From positions 1-12,098 of the forward strand of contig MHER01000174.1 of the NCBI GenBank assembly GCA_001805205.1: a stretch of DNA of 12,098 nucleotides, given 5' to 3'. Of the stretch, positions 7,994-12,098 are shown in pieces. Each line of letters opens with the position of its first letter. The first letter of the stretch is position 1. The notes under the pieces are model-generated. The model saw only the letters and a program-made list of their open reading frames with translations. It ran no database searches and had not been told where the DNA came from. The position numbers and the translations under genes were made by a program. The DNA comes from Nitrospirae bacterium RIFCSPLOW2_12_42_9. Its GTDB lineage: Bacteria; Nitrospirota; 9FT-COMBO-42-15; HDB-SIOI813.

Positions 7994-8026
7994 ACACTTC
8001 CCATATTTTTAAAATATGGGAAGTGT
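7994..8026. repeat. Perfect 33-nt palindrome (16-bp arms) between the G/H gene and atpI
   Basis: ACACTTCCCATATTTT (7994-8009), one central T, then its exact reverse complement (8011-8026). It begins 9 nt after the stop of the G/H gene. The minus strand continues into GTGTCCCCGC. A palindrome flanked by a run of C resembles the REP-like repeats spread by small Y1 transposases; that likeness is from memory and unproven. There is no T-run after it on the minus strand, so it is not a standard intrinsic terminator. In RNA it would form a stable hairpin that could affect mRNA stability or downstream expression. Confidence 0.9.
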
Positions 8027-8034
8027 ACCTACTT

Positions 8035-8358
8035 CTACTTTGGTAAAATGTAAGACAAAATCTTTTTTATAGCAACCGGTATCCTCCCTTTCGATATCTC
8101 TTTTATTCGCTCAGCAACAGATTCTGCCTCTTTTACGACCTTTGAAGCCTCTTTTTCTATCTCTTTGATACCTTCCTCTCTTATCTTTGCAACTTCATCT
8201 GCAATTGCCTTTTCCTTCTCTTTTAATTGAGAGGCAATATAATCTTCTGTCTCTGCAATAAGCTGTTTTGCATCCTTTTCAGCCTCTTCTATCTTCTCTA
8301 TAGCCTTCTGCTCGGCCTCGTGGATCTTCTTTAAAATCTCCTGTTCATTTAACTTCAT
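8035..8358 (-). CDS. V/A-type ATPase subunit G/H (small coiled-coil peripheral stalk)
   Basis: This 107-residue, strongly charged protein is almost entirely heptad-patterned helix (about 5-88, rich in E, K, A and I), ending in a short conserved-looking tail GRIPVAIKKILSYILPK. It fits the small subunit (NtpF, AhaH, Thermus G) that pairs with E in each peripheral stalk, and it holds the first position of the operon as in Enterococcus and Thermus. Low-complexity coiled-coils resist firm assignment by sequence alone, so position carries much of the weight. ATG 8358 is preceded by AGGA at a 7-nt spacing. A promoter lies just upstream, so this is the first gene of the ATPase transcript. A palindrome separates it from atpI. 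Confidence 0.87.
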   Translation of the reverse strand: MKLNEQEILKKIHEAEQKAIEKIEEAEKDAKQLIAETEDYIASQLKEKEKAIADEVAKIREEGIKEIEKEASKVVKEAESVAERIKEISKGRIPVAIKKILSYILPK

Positions 8359-8381
8359 AGCAAAATCCTAACCTTATTCAA

Positions 8382-8410
8382 TTTATATCACAGCCGGTAT
8401 AATAGTTCAA
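8382..8410 (-). promoter_or_regulatory. Sigma70-like promoter of the ATPase operon
   Basis: The minus strand reads TTGAAC (8405-8410), a 17-nt spacer, then TATAAA (8382-8387). It sits in the 86-nt gap between the ABC-F gene and the first ATPase gene, with a predicted start near 8375 and a leader of about 17 nt. Read by eye only. Confidence 0.6.
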
Positions 8411-8444
8411 ACAAAGACCAGCTTATCCATTGAGACTTTTCCTG

Positions 8445-10367
8445 TTATTTGTTTTCTAATTGAGAGGAGATGCGTTCCCACTCAGCCATTAATACATTAA
8501 TCTTCTGCTGGACCTGAGTATGGGCCATTATCGTCTCTGAGAAACGTTTCTTATCCTGATATAATTCCGGATCTGCTAACAACTGTGTAAGTGATTCGAG
8601 GGTCTTTTCGGTTTCTTCCATATCGGTTTCGATCGATGCCAATTTCTCCTTTAACAGATTTATCTCCCGTTTATGTACCTCTTCCTCTCCCTTCCTCTGC
8701 TCCGTGGTCTTCCGGGTCTTTTTAGTTTCAGTCCCGGTTTGTGAAGCTGGTTGGCTTAATAGCTCATCTGTAATCTTCTTTTTATAGAGGTAATAATCAT
8801 AATCACCGGCATAAGGGGTGGCTTTCCCATTCTGGACTTCTATGATCTTGTTGGCAACAGATTTGATAAAGTGACGATCATGAGTGATAAAACATATCGT
8901 CCCGGTAAAATCTTGCAGAGCCTCCTCAAGCACATCACGTGAGGGGATGTCGAGATGGTTCGTTGGTTCATCAAGAAGGAGTAGATTGGCAGGCCGTATC
9001 AGCATCTTGGCCAATGCCAGCCGGCTCTTCTCACCACCCGACAGTACAGCAACCTTCTTCTTAACATCATCACCTGAAAACAGGAATCTCCCAAGGATGG
9101 CACGAAGAAAAGACTGCTCTTCCAGCGGTGCAGCCAATGTTATCTCTTCAAGGATTGTATTGGAGGGATTCAGCAGCTCCAATTGATGCTGTGCATAGTA
9201 GGCCAATGATACATTATGACCAAGTCTTCGATCCCCTTTCTCAGAGGGTGTAACACCTGCCAGAAGTTTCAGCAATGTAGATTTACCTGCACCGTTCGGA
9301 CCAACCAGGGCTATCCTCTCTCCCCGGTGAAGCTCGACATTTAGTGCCTGATAGATCGTGTTATTATCGTATGACTTGTCGATATCGATCAGACTAATGA
9401 CAGTCTCTCCGCTCCTTGGCGGGGGTGGAAAGGAGAACCGTACAAGTTTCCTCTCAGGATCCAATTCTGCCTTATCCATCTTATCCAACATCTTTATCCG
9501 GCTTTGGACCTGACGGGCCTTCGTGGCTTTGTATCTGAAACGTTCGATAAAGGCCTCGGTCTCTTCTATCTTTTTCTGCTGGTTTTTAACAGTAGCCTCA
9601 AGGATTTGCCGAGCCTCGGCCCTGGCAGTTTCAAACTTGTCATAATTTCCAGTGTATGTAATCAGTTGTTGACGGTCCACCTCCACTATGCGGGTTGCAA
9701 GCCTGTTCATAAAATTCCTGTCATGGGAGATCAGGAGTATAGCACCGGTATCCCCTGCTAAAAACTCTTCAAGCCATATGACTGATGCTAAATCCAGATG
9801 GTTTGTTGGTTCATCAAGGAGGATCACATCCGGCCCTGATAAGAGGAGCCTCGCAAGTGCAATCCGCATCATCCAGCCACCCGAGAACTTTTCCATAGGA
9901 CGGGTGAGGTGTTTCTCCTTGAAACCGAGTCCAAACAGTATCTCCCTTGCCCTGGCCTCGCGTGAATACCCGCCAAGATGTTCATACCTGGACTGGAGTT
10001 CACCGTAACGGTCAATAAGCCCTTCTGAAGTATCAGGGGATGTTGTTGCAATCTCCTCCTCAAGGAGCCGGAGATGGTGTTCAATAGTTGATACCTCAGA
10101 CTCACCTGCAAGGACCTCTTCAAGTGCAGTCTTCCCCTCACTTGCTTCCAGTTCCTGGGTCAGATAGCCTATGACAGCCTTACTGTTTATGGTTATTGTC
10201 CCGCTGTCAGGAGAAATCCTCCCTGCTATCATCTCCAGGAGTGTAGTCTTTCCAGCGCCGTTTGGGCCAACAATAGCCACACGGTCTTCCAGGCCGATGC
10301 GGAGCGATGCATCTTTAAAGAGCACACGGCCGCCATAACTTTTTGATATATGTTGAATTGAGATCAT
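8445..10367 (-). CDS. ABC-F family ATPase (translation factor type)
   Basis: ABC-F proteins have two ATPase cassettes and no membrane domain. They act on ribosomes, at the E site, to relieve stalling; a few give antibiotic resistance. The 640-residue product has cassette 1 with GPNGAGKT (34-41), signature FSGGW (161-165) and Walker B VILLDEP with Glu186. The charged helical linker (about 240-310) is the P-site tRNA-interacting segment of the family. Cassette 2 has GPNGAGKS (356-363), signature LSGGE (442-446) and [12 protein letters not shown] with Glu467. The tail (about 560-640) is a predicted coiled-coil. Linker, tail and length resemble the Uup/YheS/YdiF housekeeping groups, but I cannot assign one. 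The gene has its own promoter and no clear Shine-Dalgarno, so it is probably transcribed apart from its neighbours. Confidence 0.93.
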   Translation of the reverse strand: MISIQHISKSYGGRVLFKDASLRIGLEDRVAIVGPNGAGKTTLLEMIAGRISPDSGTITINSKAVIGYLTQELEASEGKTALEEVLAGESEVSTIEHHLRLLEEEIATTSPDTSEGLIDRYGELQSRYEHLGGYSREARAREILFGLGFKEKHLTRPMEKFSGGWMMRIALARLLLSGPDVILLDEPTNHLDLASVIWLEEFLAGDTGAILLISHDRNFMNRLATRIVEVDRQQLITYTGNYDKFETARAEARQILEATVKNQQKKIEETEAFIERFRYKATKARQVQSRIKMLDKMDKAELDPERKLVRFSFPPPPRSGETVISLIDIDKSYDNNTIYQALNVELHRGERIALVGPNGAGKSTLLKLLAGVTPSEKGDRRLGHNVSLAYYAQHQLELLNPSNTILEEITLAAPLEEQSFLRAILGRFLFSGDDVKKKVAVLSGGEKSRLALAKMLIRPANLLLLDEPTNHLDIPSRDVLEEALQDFTGTICFITHDRHFIKSVANKIIEVQNGKATPYAGDYDYYLYKKKITDELLSQPASQTGTETKKTRKTTEQRKGEEEVHKREINLLKEKLASIETDMEETEKTLESLTQLLADPELYQDKKRFSETIMAHTQVQQKINVLMAEWERISSQLENK

Positions 10368-10407
10368 ATCTTATTATATCTTAATTGACGCTTTTAAGGC
10401 GTGCAAG

Positions 10408-10437
10408 AGTATAAGAGAATTAAGGGAGATATGTCAA
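10408..10437 (-). promoter_or_regulatory. Sigma70-like promoter of the ABC-F gene
   Basis: The minus strand carries TTGACA (10432-10437, full consensus), an 18-nt spacer and TATACT (10408-10413). The predicted start is near 10401, giving a leader of about 34 nt before ATG 10367. Confidence 0.75.
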
Positions 10438-10489
10438 TCAATGGTCTTAAAGTTTATCAATAGTTATAGGTCTTAAGTTAACAGATTAC

Positions 10490-10535
10490 AAAAAAAAGAT
10501 CCTCTCTCAGTTTTATATAAACCTGATTGAGGATC
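10490..10535 (-). terminator. Rho-independent terminator after the 33-residue membrane protein gene
   Basis: Read on the minus strand, GATCCTC (from 10535-10529) pairs with GAGGATC (10504-10498), with a further CTG/CAG pairing inside the loop. Eight T residues follow directly (A-run at 10490-10497 on the plus strand). It begins 22 nt after the stop at 10558 and separates this unit from the ABC-F promoter. Confidence 0.8.
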
Positions 10536-10557
10536 TATAAGGATTTGAAGGGTACTA

Positions 10558-10659
10558 TTAAGACCGGAGTAAAAACTGTGCACCGGTCAGCATACCTACG
10601 GTTAAAACCAGGACAACTAAACCGTAGACAGTAATTGCTATCTTCTCATCTCTTTCCAT
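10558..10659 (-). CDS. 33-residue single-span membrane protein of unknown function
   Basis: A short gene with strong translation signals. It encodes a charged N-terminus MERDEKIA, one hydrophobic segment (about residues 8-30, ITVYGLVVLVLTVG then MLTGAQFLL) and an Arg-Ser end, with stop TAA. The charge pattern does not clearly fix topology: the N-terminus is mixed and the C-terminus has one Arg. AAAGGAGGT lies 8 nt before ATG 10659, the best ribosome site in the window, and a good intrinsic terminator follows. Together these argue for a real, well-translated gene. I do not recognise the family. Tiny one-helix proteins often serve as accessory subunits of membrane complexes such as terminal oxidases, but nothing here names a partner. 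Its own promoter is uncertain; it may be the tail of the clpS transcript. Confidence 0.75.
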   Translation of the reverse strand: MERDEKIAITVYGLVVLVLTVGMLTGAQFLLRS

Positions 10660-10667
10660 TTAACATT

Positions 10668-10676
10668 ACCTCCTTT
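10668..10676 (-). promoter_or_regulatory. Strong Shine-Dalgarno of the 33-residue gene
   Basis: AAAGGAGGT, complementary to the 16S tail over nearly its whole length, 8 nt before ATG 10659. An ATG at 10666-10664 in another frame stops after 6 codons. Confidence 0.8.
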
Positions 10677-10804
10677 CTATAATCATGTTTTACATTTATT
10701 CTTAGATGGCTGCAGTATATAACCATCTTCTGTCTTTATAAATACATTATACTTATTCAAGATTAAGATAGGATTAAACCCTGGCTGATAAATAATCACT
10801 GCTC

Positions 10805-11086
10805 TTATTTTGGTTTACTATCCCAGTTTGGATCAAAAAATACTTTACAGAAGCAGTGTCCCTTCTTCTTTATATCCTCATCCATTTCATCGCACGGACA
10901 CACCGGTCTTTCCCTCGGCAGGCAGGGACACCTGCCCATAGTTAAAAGAACTGACTTTGCTGCTATTTCATAAAGTGGTTTGCTAAATTTTTTGCTATAC
11001 CTCTCATTCAAGACATAGCCTTTTTTATTGGCCACATCCTTCCATAACCTTATTAATTCATCTACGGTTGTATATCTTTTATTCAT
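10805..11086 (-). CDS. Ferredoxin-thioredoxin reductase catalytic-chain-like iron-sulfur protein
   Basis: Ferredoxin-thioredoxin reductase uses a 4Fe-4S cluster beside a redox disulfide to reduce thioredoxin with ferredoxin electrons. This 93-residue product has the hallmark three C-x-C pairs: CPC (53-55), CPC (63-65) and CFC (78-80), with spacings of 7 and 12. The preceding helix region GYVLNERYSKKF also fits the family. The first spacing is shorter than the roughly 16 of the plant enzyme, as in the more divergent bacterial and archaeal forms known to me. No variable subunit or thioredoxin is visible here. ATG 11086 begins 2 nt after the clpS stop. The longer frame from 11110 overlaps clpS and would add MHHRTSVI, which is unlike the family. 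Electron donor and target are not shown by the sequence. Confidence 0.8.
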   Translation of the reverse strand: MNKRYTTVDELIRLWKDVANKKGYVLNERYSKKFSKPLYEIAAKSVLLTMGRCPCLPRERPVCPCDEMDEDIKKKGHCFCKVFFDPNWDSKPK

Positions 11087-11088
11087 TA

Positions 11089-11400
11089 TCACGCTGGTTC
11101 TATGATGCACCTTAGCGGATACCCTGCTTTTCGAGCCATGGAGTGAGTCTGCTGTTGGCGAAACTCAGCTTGTTCCAACGGCATGACATCCACAACGGCT
11201 GACCCATTGTGATGCACATCCAACATCAAACGTACAGCCGTCATCTTTTCCCTCTTAAAAACCAATATTAGGATTTTTACCACAAAATCCATAGTGGTCA
11301 CATCGTCATTTAGAAAGATTAATTTGTACAGGGGAATCTGTTCAATTTGGGAATCCTCCCGGCTTCCAATCCTGGTATCAGGTAACAATAGGGGTGGCAT
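11089..11400 (-). CDS. clpS: ClpS, N-end-rule adaptor of the ClpAP protease
   Basis: ClpS delivers proteins with bulky hydrophobic N-terminal residues to the Clp unfoldase. The 103-residue product has a flexible N-terminal tail (1-22), then YKLIFLNDDVTTMDFVV. Asn31, Asp32, Asp33, Thr35 and Met37 match the N-degron-binding pocket of the Escherichia coli protein (Asn34 to Met40), and LMLDVHHNG supplies the pocket histidine (His63). The C-terminal PLRCIIEPA is also typical. No clpA lies in the window. The start at 11400 has a weak ribosome site, and TATAAT lies only 8 nt upstream, so the mRNA may be nearly leaderless. The 2-nt junction with the next gene implies they are co-transcribed. Confidence 0.94.
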   Translation of the reverse strand: MPPLLLPDTRIGSREDSQIEQIPLYKLIFLNDDVTTMDFVVKILILVFKREKMTAVRLMLDVHHNGSAVVDVMPLEQAEFRQQQTHSMARKAGYPLRCIIEPA

Positions 11401-11408
11401 CGCTCTCT

Positions 11409-11414
11409 ATTATA
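11409..11414 (-). promoter_or_regulatory. Possible -10 element just before clpS
   Basis: TATAAT on the minus strand, 8 nt before the clpS ATG, in the 51-nt gap after the regulator gene. No good -35 hexamer stands 16 to 18 nt upstream. The gap is AT-rich, so this may be chance. Confidence 0.3.
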
Positions 11415-11451
11415 ATACTTTGTTCCCCTTGAAGATATTTTTATTATTATA

Positions 11452-11781
11452 TTATCCTATATAGAAAAGGGATTCTTTTATTGCTTCACCATGACATATT
11501 GGGCATTTGCCAGGTTTATTAAGCCGTTCCCTCTTTCTGAATACAAACCCACATTTCCTGCATTCTGCCGGTGTAATAACCAGTGTGCGGTCACTTTTAC
11601 TGATAGTCTTTTGTATATGCACCAGGTGTTCGTAGACCTCTTTCTCAGAGACCCTGACCTCACTGGAAATATCTCTGGCTGAAAGTGTGTGCCCTTCAAG
11701 AACTAATATGATCTTCTGGCGGATGGTCTCCTTTCTGTAGGCAGGTACAAAAGGACCTTTTGCTCTCTTTTTTATAGTCAT
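11452..11781 (-). CDS. Small HTH plus zinc-ribbon protein, predicted transcriptional regulator
   Basis: The 109-residue product has a basic N-terminus and a winged-helix-like HTH region (about 18-62, RQKIILVLEGHTLSARDISSE followed by a recognition-helix-like VSEKEVYEHLVHIQ). A zinc ribbon with Cys74, Cys77, Cys93 and Cys96 (ECRKCGF and KCPICHG) follows. This matches the HTH-zinc-ribbon family first noted in archaea (COG3357), from memory. It probably binds DNA; the target and signal are unknown. Four thiolates could make it sensitive to zinc or redox, which is inference. It is the first gene of a cluster with clpS and the thioredoxin-reductase-like gene and may regulate that cluster or itself. 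The start at 11781 has no clear Shine-Dalgarno, and no other start is evident. Confidence 0.82.
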   Translation of the reverse strand: MTIKKRAKGPFVPAYRKETIRQKIILVLEGHTLSARDISSEVRVSEKEVYEHLVHIQKTISKSDRTLVITPAECRKCGFVFRKRERLNKPGKCPICHGEAIKESLFYIG

Positions 11782-11827
11782 GTGTGAAATTGATCTATAG
11801 AGCTAGTTCTTCCGGGTAAATTCTATC

Positions 11828-11847
11828 ATATCCTGAGGAGTGGATAT
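11828..11847. promoter_or_regulatory. Inverted repeat, possible operator upstream of the HTH gene
   Basis: ATATCC, 8 nt, GGATAT. It overlaps the candidate -10 box, as an autoregulatory operator would, but 6-bp arms can arise by chance. Confidence 0.3.
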
Positions 11848-11871
11848 AAATATTTAATAATGGAATATCAA
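11843..11871 (-). promoter_or_regulatory. Candidate sigma70-like promoter of the HTH-clpS cluster
   Basis: The minus strand reads TTGATA (11866-11871), a 17-nt spacer and TATATC (11843-11848), with a predicted leader of about 55 nt before ATG 11781. The region is AT-rich, which lowers confidence. Confidence 0.4.
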
Positions 11872-11925
11872 CACCACAACGATATTGGCTTTGTCACAAG
11901 ATTTGAAAAAGAATCAAGTCTTACG

Positions 11926-12098
11926 TTAATCCTTTCGCGACGTGTTCGCTTTCACTCCAAAACAATAATAAACCTGCACAGTTAGGGGTAACATCATTGC
12001 TTCCTGTACTAAACAATCTTCAAGCCTTTTCCAAAATGCAGGGTTACAAGTGTTAATCAATATTTTCTCTTTTTGCCTGAAAACAATATTTGAGAATC
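11926..12098 (-). CDS. Possible 3' end of a gene entering from the right edge (weak)
   Basis: One minus-strand frame is open from the edge (first full codon at 12096) to TAA at 11926-11928, giving 56 residues, including CNPAFWKRLEDCLVQEA and TVQVYYCFGV. I recognise no family. A frame this long occurs by chance often enough that the reading is weak. The other two minus frames stop within 15 codons of the edge. The rest of the 317-nt stretch from 11782 to the edge holds only the candidate promoter and inverted repeat. Confidence 0.2.
   Translation of the reverse strand, partial: FSNIVFRQKEKILINTCNPAFWKRLEDCLVQEAMMLPLTVQVYYCFGVKANTSRKD

Noticed and set aside
7994..8026. The palindrome as an intrinsic terminator of the G/H gene
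   Set aside because: On the minus strand it is followed by CCCCGC, not a T-run, and the remaining ATPase genes continue in the same direction with no other clear promoter.
10704..10728. Hairpin AGATGG / CCATCT upstream of the 33-residue gene
   Set aside because: A 6-bp stem with a 13-nt loop and no T-run is too weak to call a terminator or riboswitch.
10746..10751. TATAAT on the minus strand as a promoter for the 33-residue gene
   Set aside because: No acceptable -35 hexamer 16 to 18 nt upstream, and the gap is AT-rich; left out of the features.
1..12098. CRISPR arrays, tRNA, rRNA, integrase or transposase genes
   Set aside because: I looked for regularly spaced repeats, cloverleaf or rRNA segments and recombinase motifs and saw none.

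Overview
The window holds most of a bacterial V/A-type (rotary) ATPase operon, with a cluster of unrelated small genes upstream. Every gene I can support lies on the minus strand, so transcription runs from high to low coordinates. The base composition is moderate and slightly AT-rich. Shine-Dalgarno and sigma70-like promoter sequences are bacterial, and a ClpS adaptor and an ABC-F protein are present. A V/A-type ATPase together with a ferredoxin-thioredoxin-reductase-like iron-sulfur protein suggests an anaerobic Gram-negative lineage, for example Nitrospirota or a deltaproteobacterial-type group. That placement is inference only; no rRNA or marker gene settles it.

Upstream cluster (about 12098 to 10490). 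The right edge holds no clear gene, only a weak open frame entering from outside. Then come a small HTH plus zinc-ribbon regulator (11452-11781), clpS (11089-11400), a ferredoxin-thioredoxin reductase catalytic-chain-like protein (10805-11086) starting 2 nt after clpS, and a 33-residue single-span membrane protein (10558-10659). The last has a near-perfect Shine-Dalgarno sequence and is closed by an intrinsic terminator (10490-10535).

Middle (10437 to 8445). An ABC-F ATPase is driven by its own consensus-like promoter (TTGACA, 18 nt, TATACT).

ATPase operon (8410 to the left edge). A promoter precedes the genes in the order G/H, I, K, E, C, F, A, B, D, the same order as the Thermus and Enterococcus V-type operons. 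Subunits A and B form the catalytic hexamer, D and F the central shaft, C the coupling to the rotor, E and G/H the peripheral stalks, and I and K the membrane ion path. D runs off the left edge. Most junctions overlap or are a few bases long. Two are not: G/H to I carries a perfect 16-bp-arm palindrome (7994-8026), and C to F carries a 155-nt nested inverted-repeat element (3980-4134). Both look like inserted palindromic repeats inside an otherwise compact operon, and both confuse the start codon of the next gene. They are the most interesting structures in the window.

Start-site corrections: D begins at 511 inside the end of B; A begins with TTG at 3624; F begins at 3960; I begins at 7959; the thioredoxin-reductase-like gene begins at 11086.
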